Assembly: GCF_014069575.1 (NCBI RefSeq)
Contig: NZ_CP059675.1
Coordinates: 1,178,001-1,242,000, forward strand
DNA: 64,000 nucleotides
Source: Schaalia sp. JY-X169
GTDB taxonomy: Bacteria; Actinomycetota; Actinomycetes; Actinomycetales; Actinomycetaceae
Direction: 5' to 3'
Made by a program: the position numbers and the translations under genes
The notes under the pieces: generated by a model
What the model was told of the DNA's origin: nothing
The model's input: the letters and a program-made list of their open reading frames with translations, nothing else
The model's database searches: none
In this document: piece by piece, positions 18,722-28,080 of the stretch
How the letters are laid out: every line of letters begins with the position of its first letter
Numbering within the stretch: the first letter of the stretch is position 1

Positions 18722-19333
18722 ATGAGAAAGACCGCAACTTGCTACTTGGCGTTTGCCAGCACTTTGATGCTTGGCATCACCCTGTCTGGGTGTTCCGCAA
18801 CACCCTAAGGCTAGCAGTCGGATGCGGCCTCGAGCGTGCCGCGTGCAGAACAGGCGACGGAGATTGTTGAAGAGAGCGACGAGGGCGAGGAAGTCGTGGT
18901 CGCTGAACCGACAGATCCCCGTGCTTGTTTGAATGGGACTTGGCTTGCTGACAACGAGTTCTTCCTGGCGAGTTTTCGGGAGTTTGGTGATGAGCCGACC
19001 TCGGTTACCGGGGAGGTGCACCTTACTTTTGCGGCGGACGGCTCAGTGACGACCGAGTACAGCGGCTGGAGGATAACCATGGTGGTCGAGGGCGGAGAGT
19101 CGGTGATTACCCGCAATGGAGTCGATGAGGGCACTTTCACGGTTAACGACGATCGGGTGACGATTCATGAGCACAACATGGGTTCAGTTATGGCGTTGAG
19201 TGCAGCGGGTATGGAAATGGTCATTCCCCCCGAACCAGTTGACTACTCCGAAGCGCGCTACATGTGTTCTGCTTCAGAGGCCTCGATCAGTACTCCGGAC
19301 GGAACAGTGCTCCTTTCGCGTGTGAGCGACTGA
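18722..19333 (+). pseudogene. Lipoprotein gene with two stops just after its lipobox
   Basis: ATG 18722, with GAGGAGATAGG before it, opens a clear lipoprotein signal: RKTATC, a hydrophobic run, lipobox LSGC. Four codons after the cysteine come TAA (18806-18808) and TAG (18812-18814). The same frame then continues for 170 codons as an acidic extracellular-type protein (AEPTDPRACLNGTWLADNEF, then SVTGEVHLTFAADGSVTTEYSG, then VTIHEHNMGSVMALSAAGM), ending TGA 19331-19333. Its C-L-x-G-x-W start and GxVTxE strand pattern resemble small beta-barrel lipoproteins, and the gene at 30949 has a similar plan. Either the gene is dead or a non-secreted product is made from GTG 18836. Confidence 0.72.
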
Positions 19334-19354
19334 CTTCGGTGCATACTTGGAACC

Positions 19355-20581
19355 GTGAACACACGCCTATCTTTGACACTTCCTTTTGCCGTTGCACTGC
19401 TACTGACCGCGTGCACGTCGCCAGATGCCGCGCCCGACGCCGGTGGAGCGGGGGACACCGCAAACGTGGCACAGTCGGCCCACGAGCAAGAAGAGATGGA
19501 TGAGCCACCGACGCCGCAACAGTTGGCCGCAGCAGAAGCAGAAGAGCTGTGGCAGTCATGGGATACGCGCGCTCAAGCTGCATCGTTGCTTGTTCTTCAC
19601 TATCCGGGATCCGATGCTCAGGCGACGCAGAGCTTCATCGAAACAGTTGCTCCTGCAGGGTTGATCTTGATGGGTGACAACGTTCCTGATCCCGAGGACG
19701 CCCTTGTAGAGCAGACAATGCAATGGCAGGCGGCGGCAGAATCCGCAGGGCTACCGCCGCTGGTGATTTCGATCGACCAGGAAGGCGGCCTTGTCAAACG
19801 CCTCGCGGGGGACGCGAGTGTGGGGGCCGGGGACCTGCGTGACGGCGATCCGGCTGCGGTTGAGGAGGCCTTCCGAGAGCGCGGTCAATATCTGTCGCAG
19901 CTGGGAGTGAATGTGAACTTCGGGATCGTCGCCGACTACACGGATGATTCAGCATCTTTCATTTATGACCGGGTGCTGGGTACTACTCCGTCCTCGGCAG
20001 CGGCAGCCGTGCAAGCGGCCGTGGAGGGGGAGAGAGAAGGGGGAGGGGGAACGGTTCACTCAACGATCAAGCATTTTCCGGGACATGGCCTCACCCCAGG
20101 TGATTCTCACCAAATCATTCCCGACTGCGGGCAGATAACTCAGGAAGAGTGGGCTGAGACGGCAGCCGTTACCTTTGAGGCAGGGATCAATTCTGGCACT
20201 TCGCTGGTGATGATGAGCCACATTTCCTGCCCTTGGATTGCGCAAGGCCCGACCAGCCTGCAGGCAAAATGGTATGAAATCTTGCGTGACGACCTCGGAT
20301 TTGACGGGGTCATCATCACGGATGACATGTCGATGCTCACCAACTCCGGGGAAGAGACATTCGCTGATCCCGGTGCCAACGCAGTCGGTGCTATCAAGGC
20401 AGGGGCTACTTTGGTTTTATCGATTGGGGGCGAGGACGGCCCGACCGCCACTACCTACGCGCAGAGTCTCATAGATGCAATCGTCTCCGCGGTGGAGTCC
20501 GGTGAGATTCCTACTGAAGTCTTCCGCGACGCGGGGATCCGGGCGTTGTCCTTCCGCCTAGGTTTGAGCCCACAATTCTGA
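19355..20581 (+). CDS. Glycoside hydrolase family 3 lipoprotein (beta-N-acetylhexosaminidase-like)
   Basis: A 408-residue exported enzyme. The signal MNTRLSLTLPFAVALLLTAC ends in lipobox LTAC, so it is membrane-anchored outside. The GH3 catalytic barrel follows: AGLILMGDN, PPLVISIDQEGGLVKRL, the KHFPGHG signature with its substrate-binding Lys-His, HISCPWIAQ, and the nucleophile Asp in GVIITDDMSML. These are the marks of NagZ-like enzymes that release N-acetylglucosamine from peptidoglycan fragments; beta-glucosidase activity is less likely because KHFPGHG and a short one-domain length are NagZ features. GTG 19355 is used; there is no ribosome binding site, and CATACT seven bases earlier may be a -10 box for a leaderless transcript. 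Confidence 0.88.
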   Translation: MNTRLSLTLPFAVALLLTACTSPDAAPDAGGAGDTANVAQSAHEQEEMDEPPTPQQLAAAEAEELWQSWDTRAQAASLLVLHYPGSDAQATQSFIETVAPAGLILMGDNVPDPEDALVEQTMQWQAAAESAGLPPLVISIDQEGGLVKRLAGDASVGAGDLRDGDPAAVEEAFRERGQYLSQLGVNVNFGIVADYTDDSASFIYDRVLGTTPSSAAAAVQAAVEGEREGGGGTVHSTIKHFPGHGLTPGDSHQIIPDCGQITQEEWAETAAVTFEAGINSGTSLVMMSHISCPWIAQGPTSLQAKWYEILRDDLGFDGVIITDDMSMLTNSGEETFADPGANAVGAIKAGATLVLSIGGEDGPTATTYAQSLIDAIVSAVESGEIPTEVFRDAGIRALSFRLGLSPQF

Positions 20582-20639
20582 GTGCTACATTACCGCCCGG
20601 TACTCCAAGATGATCGGGCCCAAGAGCCATTGCGACCTG

Positions 20640-20645
20640 TAGAGT
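20640..20645 (+). promoter_or_regulatory. -10 box for leaderless HAD hydrolase gene
   Basis: TAGAGT ends exactly six bases before ATG 20652, which has no ribosome binding site. No clear -35 box. Confidence 0.4.
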
Positions 20646-20651
20646 CGTGGC

Positions 20652-21458
20652 ATGGATGACATTTTGCTGGTTGCCTCCGACCTCGATCGCACCCTTTTGT
20701 TGGAGGGCGGGAAGATGCCGCCGGACCTTCGAGATTACGTTCAACGGTTGAATGGACAGGGGATTGTCTTCGTTCCTGCAAGCGGACGCCCACTTGCAAC
20801 TCTGAAAGAGATGTTCGACTGGCCCGACATGGACTTGGCATTCATTAGTGACAACGGTGCGGTTGTGGAATCGGGAGGAAAGATCCTGCACCAGAGCGTG
20901 ATTTCTCCCGAGCAGTACTTGTCAATGGTTGAGGGCACTCTTACTTCGACAGACGGGTACCCAACACTCTGTGGAATGAATGCCGCATACCTACCCGTAG
21001 CTGCCCGTCCTCTGGCTGATCAGTTTCGCGTCTATTACAAGAATCTTGTCTTCGTGACGGACTTCGGTGGTATCGAAGAGGAGATCGTCAAATACTCGGC
21101 ATACTTTCCGCACGAGGACGCGCGAGGTGCGCTTGACACCTACTTCCAGCCAACGTTCGGAGATAGTTTCACGGTGACGCTGGGAGGACCTCCGTGGGTG
21201 GACATCATGAACACCGGGGTGTCGAAGGGCAGCGCCATCGGGGTACTTTCAGAGCATCTCGGCCTTGGTCGCCACCACCTTATGGCTTTCGGTGACACCC
21301 TCAACGACTTAGAAATGCTAGCTGCCGTCGAGCACAGTTACGCCGTGGCCAATGCGGACCAAGAGATTAAGGACCAAGCCCAGTTCCTCACCGCGTCGAA
21401 TGAGGAACTGGGCGTGTATCAGGTACTAGATCGCCTCTTGGATAGCCGCCGGGACTAG
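20652..21458 (+). CDS. HAD-superfamily (Cof-type) phosphatase
   Basis: A 268-residue cytoplasmic hydrolase of the HAD IIB group, which usually dephosphorylate sugar phosphates or similar metabolites. Motif I is VASDLDRTLL with the nucleophile Asp and the acid Asp, motif II is VPASGR, motif III a Lys in TGVSKGSAIGVLSEHLGL, motif IV is FGDTLNDLEMLAAV. The cap domain lies between motifs II and III, as in the Cof type. The start seems leaderless. The gene converges on the C4-dicarboxylate carrier and the two stop codons overlap by four bases. The substrate cannot be told from sequence. Confidence 0.88.
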   Translation: MDDILLVASDLDRTLLLEGGKMPPDLRDYVQRLNGQGIVFVPASGRPLATLKEMFDWPDMDLAFISDNGAVVESGGKILHQSVISPEQYLSMVEGTLTSTDGYPTLCGMNAAYLPVAARPLADQFRVYYKNLVFVTDFGGIEEEIVKYSAYFPHEDARGALDTYFQPTFGDSFTVTLGGPPWVDIMNTGVSKGSAIGVLSEHLGLGRHHLMAFGDTLNDLEMLAAVEHSYAVANADQEIKDQAQFLTASNEELGVYQVLDRLLDSRRD

Positions 21459-22771
21459 AAACCTCCCGTCACGAGCGGTGCTAAGCCGAAACCGAGCACA
21501 ACTGCAACAGCGACTGTGACCACACCCGGGATGAAGAAGGGGTGGTTGAACACGAACTTGCCAATCCTGGTTGAGCCAGTGTCGTCCATTTCCACCGCGG
21601 CAACCACAGTCGGGTAGGTGGGAAGAACGAACAGGCCCGTAACTGCCGGGAACGATGCCACCATTACAGCGGGCGCAACGCCGATGGCTGATGCGACAGG
21701 CATCATGGCCGCGGTCGTCGCACCCTGTGAGTACAGCAGCGCTGACGCGAAGAAGAGAACCACTGCCAACAGCCATGGCGCCGACTCGATGACGCTGCCA
21801 CCGACAGATGCGATCTCTTCCAAGTGACCGTTGACGAAGGTGTTCCCGAGCCAAGCGACACCAAGAACACAAATGGCGGCGCTCATGCCGCCCTTGAATG
21901 TGGACTGGGATGACACTTCATCAACGCTGATCTTGCAGGTGAGGCCGATAAGCATTGCCACCGCAAGCATGATGATCATGATTGCCGCGTTGCGAGGAAC
22001 CGTTGGGTTCTCAATCAGAGCAATGGAGTCAGAAACTGCCATGGCGTAAGCCATAACCACCAGTACCCCAATGCCAAAGATCCACAGGGCGCGGGTGGCG
22101 TGAGGCTTGATCTCAATCTCTTTGAGGTCGCGTCGTTGAATCAGCCCCTGAGCCAAACGCTCCTGGTAGACCGGATCGTCGACAAGGTCTTTGCCCATCT
22201 TTGAGGCCACAAACGCCCCGACCAGCACCCCGACAAACGTAACGGGGATCATGATCGCGAGAATCTGCATGTACTCGACACCGAACTGTTCCATCTCAGT
22301 TGCCATCAACACCACTGCTGCTGAGATTGGGGAAGCCACGATGGCCACCTGTGAGGCCACAACTGCAATCGACAAGGGGCGGGACGGCCTCGTGTTCGAT
22401 TCTTTTGCGACCTCGACAATAACAGGGATAGCCGAATATGTGACGTGACCGGTTCCCGTAAACACCGTCATGAAGAAGGTGACGATTGGTGCGTAGTAGG
22501 TGATGCGCTTCGGATTACTGCGCAGAACCTTCTCTGTGACCTTGACCAGATAGTCCAGCCCACCTGCAACCTGCATTGCGGCGATGGCTGAGATAACGGA
22601 CATGATGATACCGATGACATCCCAGGGGATCCCCGTCATCGGATCCACTTCCAAACCGAGCAGGCCGAGGACGATTACGCCCGCGCCACCCGCGAAACCA
22701 ATCCCAATGCTCCCCATCCTGGCACCCAGGAAGATGAAGATTAGAACCACTGCAAACTGTACCCAGATCAT
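21455..22771 (-). CDS. Anaerobic C4-dicarboxylate carrier, DcuA/DcuB family
   Basis: A 438-residue inner-membrane protein with about ten to twelve hydrophobic segments. The N-terminus IWVQFAVVLIFIFLGARMGSIGIGFAGG and the segments FFMTVFTGTGHVTYSAIPVI and PISAAVVLMATEM are characteristic of Dcu carriers, which exchange fumarate or aspartate for succinate in anaerobic metabolism. It starts 29 bases after the aspartase stop on the same strand with AAAGGA as ribosome binding site, so the operon is aspA-dcu: aspartate enters, is turned to fumarate, and succinate may leave. DcuA and DcuB cannot be told apart here. Confidence 0.9.
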   Translation of the reverse strand: MIWVQFAVVLIFIFLGARMGSIGIGFAGGAGVIVLGLLGLEVDPMTGIPWDVIGIIMSVISAIAAMQVAGGLDYLVKVTEKVLRSNPKRITYYAPIVTFFMTVFTGTGHVTYSAIPVIVEVAKESNTRPSRPLSIAVVASQVAIVASPISAAVVLMATEMEQFGVEYMQILAIMIPVTFVGVLVGAFVASKMGKDLVDDPVYQERLAQGLIQRRDLKEIEIKPHATRALWIFGIGVLVVMAYAMAVSDSIALIENPTVPRNAAIMIIMLAVAMLIGLTCKISVDEVSSQSTFKGGMSAAICVLGVAWLGNTFVNGHLEEIASVGGSVIESAPWLLAVVLFFASALLYSQGATTAAMMPVASAIGVAPAVMVASFPAVTGLFVLPTYPTVVAAVEMDDTGSTRIGKFVFNHPFFIPGVVTVAVAVVLGFGLAPLVTGGF

Positions 22772-22800
22772 TGTTGATCCTTTCGAGTTTCGTTAGATCG

Positions 22801-24228
22801 TTAGTCGTCGCCGTGAAAGTATTCGCCGAAATACTGCGGCTTCAAGAGGTTATCGATAGACAGCACTTCGTCGAGCTCCTCAGGCGTCATGAGTCCGCGT
22901 TCGAGGACAACCTCGCGTACCGTCTTCCCGGTGAGGGCGCACTCTCTACCGATCTCATCGCCATTGTGATGGCCAATGATGTCGTTGAGGTAAGTAACAA
23001 TGCCGATTGAGTTGTCTACGTAACTCTTGCAAACCTCTTCGTTGGCAGTGATCCCATCGATGCACTTGGTGCGAAGTACGGCGGATCCTGTCTGCAGCAA
23101 CTCAGTCGACTCGAACAGACACTGAGCAATGACCGGTTCCATCACATTCAGCTCCAACTGCCCGGCCTCTGATGCAAAGGTTACTGCAACGTCGTTTCCG
23201 AAAACCTTGAAGCAGATCTGGTTCATGACCTCGGGAATCACCGGATTAACCTTTGCGGGCATGATAGATGACCCTGCCTGCATTTCAGGAAGATTGATCT
23301 CATTGAGACCGGCCCTAGGACCCGAAGAGAGAAGGCGAAGATCGTTGCAAACCATGGAGATCTTGCTTGCCGTCCTCTTCAAGGCAGAGTGGACTGAGAC
23401 ATAATCTCCGGTATCTGATGTGGCTGCGATTAAGTTGGTGGAACCTTTGATCGGCAACCCTGTCACCTCTGCGAGCTTGTCGACCACTATGCTCTGGAAC
23501 TCTGGCGGCGTGTTGACGCCGGTACCAATGGCCGTCGCCCCTAGATTAACCGTCAGCATTAGTTCGGCCTGGCTGGTCAGGTAGTCGGTCTCTGCCCTAA
23601 TGGTGGCAGCAAAACCGTGGAACTCCTGGCCAAGAGACATTGGCACAGCATCTTGAAGCTGCGTTCGCCCCATTTTGATGACCCGAGCGAACTCATCGCC
23701 CTTGCGATCCAGGGCGTCAGAGAGCTCTCCTAACTCGATACTTAGATCGTGAACCATATGGTAGATAGCCAGCCGAAGTCCTGTTGGATATGCATCATTG
23801 GTCGACTGAGACTTGTTGACGTGGTCATTGGGATTGATTACGTCGTAGCTGCCTTTCGGTAGCCCCAAGGTCTCTAGTGCCAGGTTGGCTATCACCTCAT
23901 TTGCATTCATGTTGACAGAGGTTCCGGCGCCACCTTGGAACAGGTCAACTGGGAACTGATCCCTAGCGACCTGCTCATACATGATCATGTCGCAGGCCGC
24001 GGTGATTGCTTTAGCAACCTTCTTGGGGATGACACGAGCCTCCCTGTTGGCCAGAGCTTCAGCCTTCTTGACTTCGGCCATGCCCTTCATGAAACCCGGG
24101 TAGTCACCTACCACGCGCCCGCTGATGGGGAAATTTTCCACAGCGCGTTGCGTGTGCACACCCCAGTATGCATTCTCGGGTACTTCTTTTGGACCAAGTA
24201 GGTCCACTTCTATACGTGTGTTCGCCAT
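22801..24228 (-). CDS. aspA: Aspartate ammonia-lyase
   Basis: A 475-residue cytoplasmic enzyme converting L-aspartate to fumarate and ammonia. The family start [25 protein letters not shown] is characteristic of aspartases; the catalytic signature [15 protein letters not shown] is intact with its flexible loop Ser, and [15 protein letters not shown] plus [16 protein letters not shown] give the other two conserved regions of the aspartase/fumarase family. The length equals that of E. coli AspA (478). ATG 24228 follows GGGAGA. It is the first gene of the operon with the C4-dicarboxylate carrier, which supports aspartase over fumarase activity. Confidence 0.95.
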   Translation of the reverse strand: MANTRIEVDLLGPKEVPENAYWGVHTQRAVENFPISGRVVGDYPGFMKGMAEVKKAEALANREARVIPKKVAKAITAACDMIMYEQVARDQFPVDLFQGGAGTSVNMNANEVIANLALETLGLPKGSYDVINPNDHVNKSQSTNDAYPTGLRLAIYHMVHDLSIELGELSDALDRKGDEFARVIKMGRTQLQDAVPMSLGQEFHGFAATIRAETDYLTSQAELMLTVNLGATAIGTGVNTPPEFQSIVVDKLAEVTGLPIKGSTNLIAATSDTGDYVSVHSALKRTASKISMVCNDLRLLSSGPRAGLNEINLPEMQAGSSIMPAKVNPVIPEVMNQICFKVFGNDVAVTFASEAGQLELNVMEPVIAQCLFESTELLQTGSAVLRTKCIDGITANEEVCKSYVDNSIGIVTYLNDIIGHHNGDEIGRECALTGKTVREVVLERGLMTPEELDEVLSIDNLLKPQYFGEYFHGDD

Positions 24229-24308
24229 TGAACCCGTCTCCCTTATTATCTATTACGGAATTATTCTCACTTCTTACTAACCCAACACTTCACAAACCAC
24301 CCCCGTGC

Positions 24309-26501
24309 CTACGCGGTGACAAACCCCCGTAGCCAACTCAGCAGCTCCTCGGCTTTCACCCGGGTATCCGCTTCTACAAACAGGCGCAACACCGGTTCCG
24401 TACCAGAGAACCGGAGCAGAGCCCAGTTGTCGTTTTCCAAGAGAATCTTCGTTCCATCGGTGTGGACAATATCCACAATCTTGTATTCACCGATGTGAGT
24501 CAGTGGTTCAGACTCAAGCCGACGAGGAACCTCTAGACGCATCTCAGGCGTTGCTGGGATGCTCTCTTCCATCGAGTAAAGGCGCCCCGTGATCCCATAG
24601 ATCATCTCAAGTAATTCCGACATGCTCTTGCCGGTGCGCGCCAGAATTTCGGCGACCAATGCACAGGCGAAAATGCCGTCCTTGCCGAGGATCCAGCCCC
24701 GCACGGTGAGTCCACCTGAGGACTCACCGCCCAAAACAGCGTCGATTTCTTGCATACCAGCAGTGACGTGCTTGAACCCGACCTTGCATTCCCGGTGTTC
24801 TTCTCCGAAGTGGTCGGCTAGGCGGTCCAGTAGGTGCGTGGTTGCTACGTTGCGGACAACCCCGCCTTTCTCACCCTTGTACTCGTGCAGGTACCAGTAG
24901 ATCAGAAGCAACAGCTCATTTGAGGTGACGTACTCGCCATTCTCATCAACGATGCCAATCCTGTCGGAGTCCCCATCGGTAGCCATACCGAGGTCGTACT
25001 TTCCACCCCCGGACCTGATCATCTTCTTCAGGGTATCGAGACGTTCGGAATCAGGGGCCGGTGCTATACCGCCGAAGAGAGGGTTGTGGGCCGCGTGAAT
25101 GAACTCTGCCTGGACGCGCATATCGGAAAGAATGGTCCCCAGAGTCAATTGGCTGGTGCCGTACATTGGATCAACTGCAACCCGAAGGTCTGATCCACGC
25201 AGCAGCTCCCAGTCAATGATCTGCTCGATTGCGTCAATATAGGGGTCGGTCAGAGGGGTCTCATCGATAACTCCCGCGGCTCTCGCAAGGTCGAGGTCGA
25301 GCGTGACAACATCCTCAACGCGTAACGAGTTCGCCTCATCCTGGTAGCGGTCGGTCTCGGCATCCAATGGAAGCGAACCATCAGCGCGGAAAACTTTCAC
25401 TCCGTTCCAGTTCGGCGGGTTGTGCGAGGACGTGATCATCACGCCGTAAGCGGACTCAGTGTATGGCGCTGCGAAGGTTACCAGCGGGGTTGGTACGTCG
25501 TCTGGCAGCAGTCGAACCGGGATATTGTTGCCGGCGAAAACCTCTGCCGCGGCTTCGGCTGACTCCCGAGAGAGGAACCTGCGGTCCCCGCCGATAACGA
25601 CACCCATGTGGTCAATACCCTGGCGCGTGGCTTCATTAGCTATGGCCTGACACAATCTGCGCAGGTTGCCAAGCGTGTATCCCTCACCAATGATGGCTCG
25701 CCATCCACCAGTGCCAAACTTGATGGTGGTATCCGTGTCCTTCTTGGGCACAAAAAGGCGTTTGAGGACAATATCTGCGGCCTGCGCCAAACCTTCCTCG
25801 GTGTTGATGCCCTGTACTTCGTCGGTGTCATAGATGCGGTACGAAACGACCCCGTGGTCTGAACCCAGGAAGCTACGCGCAACTTCGGTGAGGCGATGCT
25901 CCCCACGGCTGGCAAGGTCGTCAATCTTCTCAAGGAGTACATCCGGCGCTGCTACGTATGACCCGACATTGACCTCCGCAATTCCCGCGTCTTTTGACGT
26001 CAAGTCCTCTGGTTCAACAATGGCAGTGATTCTGCCGTCGGAGTCACGCTCAATGCGGCCGTAGGGGAGAGGCTGATCCATTCGTGCTGTGAGCAGTGAG
26101 AAACCTGCTTTTTTCAGGTTGTGCCGGTTGAGAAGCCCCCGCAGGGATGCGGGACGAAGAAGTGGAGTGTCCGCGTAGGTAACTAGGAGCTGCTCGGTGT
26201 CGTCAGGAATCACGCCCCGCGCGGCTGCGACTGCGTTGCCTGTTCCCAAAGGTTCTTCTTGGACCACATAGGTAAGGTCTTCTCCAAGGGCCTCGCGAAT
26301 CCTCTGATCTTCGGGAGCGATGACAACAATGATTCTCTCAGCGGGGAGAACTTGGCGAAGATTCTGCACAGCCAGAGCGGCCACCGTCGAGTCAGAGAGC
26401 TCCGCATGGAGCAACTCCCGTGATTCGTCGTCACCCCCGGCTGCAAGAATGATTGCGGTTGTTACAGGGCGATCTGAACCGATTTTCGAAGCCGTGGCCA
26501 T
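24309..26501 (-). CDS. Fusion of a GlmU-like nucleotidyltransferase and an alpha-D-phosphohexomutase
   Basis: A 730-residue two-domain protein. Residues 1-250 resemble the GlmU/NTP-transferase fold: TAIILAAGG, QEEPLGTGNAVAAARG, TYADTPLLRPASL, PYGRIERD, IAEVNVGSYVA. The usual GxGTRM..K after LAAG is replaced by GGDDESRELL, so this half may be inactive or changed. Residues 260-730 are a full phosphohexomutase: KFGTGGWRAIIGE, phosphoserine loop ITSSHNPPNWNG, metal loop ATDGDSDRIG, sugar loop GGESSGGL, phosphate-binding LLRFSGTEPVLRL. It lies 74 bases after a UTP-glucose-1-phosphate uridylyltransferase gene on the same strand, pointing to glucose 6-phosphate/glucose 1-phosphate interconversion. 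ATG 26501 follows AGAAGGAA; an ATG at 26540 is less likely. Confidence 0.85.
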   Translation of the reverse strand: MATASKIGSDRPVTTAIILAAGGDDESRELLHAELSDSTVAALAVQNLRQVLPAERIIVVIAPEDQRIREALGEDLTYVVQEEPLGTGNAVAAARGVIPDDTEQLLVTYADTPLLRPASLRGLLNRHNLKKAGFSLLTARMDQPLPYGRIERDSDGRITAIVEPEDLTSKDAGIAEVNVGSYVAAPDVLLEKIDDLASRGEHRLTEVARSFLGSDHGVVSYRIYDTDEVQGINTEEGLAQAADIVLKRLFVPKKDTDTTIKFGTGGWRAIIGEGYTLGNLRRLCQAIANEATRQGIDHMGVVIGGDRRFLSRESAEAAAEVFAGNNIPVRLLPDDVPTPLVTFAAPYTESAYGVMITSSHNPPNWNGVKVFRADGSLPLDAETDRYQDEANSLRVEDVVTLDLDLARAAGVIDETPLTDPYIDAIEQIIDWELLRGSDLRVAVDPMYGTSQLTLGTILSDMRVQAEFIHAAHNPLFGGIAPAPDSERLDTLKKMIRSGGGKYDLGMATDGDSDRIGIVDENGEYVTSNELLLLIYWYLHEYKGEKGGVVRNVATTHLLDRLADHFGEEHRECKVGFKHVTAGMQEIDAVLGGESSGGLTVRGWILGKDGIFACALVAEILARTGKSMSELLEMIYGITGRLYSMEESIPATPEMRLEVPRRLESEPLTHIGEYKIVDIVHTDGTKILLENDNWALLRFSGTEPVLRLFVEADTRVKAEELLSWLRGFVTA

Positions 26502-26575
26502 CAAGTTCCTTCTTCTACTCCGTGCGGATGCGGTCTGCAACCAATCCTAATGACCAAACGTGAGGGTGGTTGAAT

Positions 26576-27928
26576 CTATTGGTAGATGCCGCCCTCTTTA
26601 CCGAGCAGAACATCACCTTCAACAGTGGACCCGGGCACAAAGTACCAGTCGCCCTCGACCCTCAAAGAAGTTGCGCGGCGCATTGACGGAGATTTCGGAA
26701 TGCGACTCTCGTACTGGTCAAGATGTGCGTAGTAGGTGGCTTCCAAATCGACTCGTGGCGTGGTTTCCGTAGTCAATTCAAGACCGCAGTCGTCCCCCAT
26801 CTCATAGAGGTTCGAACGGAGCAGAAGGAGCTCATTGGTTGTCTTGACTGGGAGGAAGCGGCTGCGGGGAACAAGAATTGCTTGCGCGTCCTCGAACACT
26901 TCTATTGCTGAGCCCATCGCTGTTTCAAGCTGTACCACCGTCAGCGTTTCATCCTCGCCCTGGTCAACGTTCTTGATGTTTCTTATCAGGGGGAGACCGA
27001 GGATCGAGTCGCGACTGGTGAGGGCATCCCGGAGGCGGGGCAGATTGAGCCACAGGGTGTTCGTGTTGAAATATGGGTGCAGGTCGATATCTTCGAACGC
27101 CGCCCGATCTCCGTCGGCGGTCTGGGCGGACTCGCGGAGGATAAGTGCGCCGTCTCCCCGCCGTCGCGCTAGATGACCGCCCTTGCGATCATTGGACGTC
27201 CTCGTGCACACCTCCATTGCGAATGTTGCTGCCGTCGATGCGAACCACGCCGCAATGTTGCCATCCGGGAGCGCTCCTAGGTTGTCACCGTTTGAGACCT
27301 GTGCGAACTCGAACCCCTGGTTGATTAGGAGGTCGAGGATGCCGGACGATTCCAGCGAGACGAAGAGATCACCGTGGCCCGGAGGACACCACTCGTCATC
27401 GGGACTCTCCGGCACGCTGATGGGTAGCAAACTCTCGGCATCGAGGCGGGGTTCTTTGCTCTGGAGAAAACTCAGTGGCAGACCTTCCACCGGGAGATCT
27501 GTGAACTGGGACAGGCATTCCAAGGTATCCGTATTCGTCCTGTAGGAGTTCATGAAGATAAGCGGTAGCGTCGCCGAGTACCTGCGTCTTGCGTGCCGGG
27601 TCTGGCAGGCAATGATCTCCAGGAAGTTCTTCCCATCACGGACCGGAATCAGCGTCTTGGCTCGCTCTAACCCCATTGAGGTTCCCAGGCCCCCATTGAG
27701 ACGTAGCAACGCGGTCTTACGCATGGCATCACGTTGCGCGTCCGCCGTGAAGTCGAGAGTGTTTGCCACAACTGGGTCTAGAAACGGCTCAATCTCCTCT
27801 TCGCTGATCAATCCCAGATCGCCGGATTGCAGCTGCTGGAAGTAGTGGGAAAATACTCTGATTGCGCCCGGCGCAACGCCCGCCGCAGCCATCTTGTCCT
27901 GGGCGTGTGTTAGTGCAAGGTCTGTCAT
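26576..27928 (-). CDS. UTP-glucose-1-phosphate uridylyltransferase, eukaryotic (UDPGP) type
   Basis: A 450-residue cytoplasmic enzyme making UDP-glucose from glucose 1-phosphate and UTP. The nucleotide-binding motif LRLNGGLGTSMGLERAKTLIPV is the UDPGP signature, distinct from GalU of most bacteria. Further marks are PLIFMNSYRTNTDT, WCPPGHGDLFVSLESSGIL, QVSNGDNLGALPDG and FNTNTLWLNL. ATG 27928 follows GGGAG. It precedes the hexomutase fusion in what is probably one operon, so glucose 6-phosphate can pass through glucose 1-phosphate to UDP-glucose for glycan or trehalose synthesis. It is divergent from the ABC transporter genes at 28081. Confidence 0.92.
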   Translation of the reverse strand: MTDLALTHAQDKMAAAGVAPGAIRVFSHYFQQLQSGDLGLISEEEIEPFLDPVVANTLDFTADAQRDAMRKTALLRLNGGLGTSMGLERAKTLIPVRDGKNFLEIIACQTRHARRRYSATLPLIFMNSYRTNTDTLECLSQFTDLPVEGLPLSFLQSKEPRLDAESLLPISVPESPDDEWCPPGHGDLFVSLESSGILDLLINQGFEFAQVSNGDNLGALPDGNIAAWFASTAATFAMEVCTRTSNDRKGGHLARRRGDGALILRESAQTADGDRAAFEDIDLHPYFNTNTLWLNLPRLRDALTSRDSILGLPLIRNIKNVDQGEDETLTVVQLETAMGSAIEVFEDAQAILVPRSRFLPVKTTNELLLLRSNLYEMGDDCGLELTTETTPRVDLEATYYAHLDQYESRIPKSPSMRRATSLRVEGDWYFVPGSTVEGDVLLGKEGGIYQ

Positions 27929-28080
27929 GTCGGCTCCCTTCGTAAGCTCCAGGGTAGTTCACTCACTGGACGGTCCCGAGGGCGGCGGCGATGAGACCCT
28001 TATGATCGCTAAGTTGTTCCGCGTCGTTGTAGCCGCTAGGCCGCAGCCAAGTTCGATTCAGGTGACCTGGAGGTAGGATT

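Noticed and set aside
27929-28080. T-box riboswitch ahead of the TrpX-type operon
   Set aside because: The interval is only about 150 bases, with no T-box consensus and no terminator/antiterminator pair.
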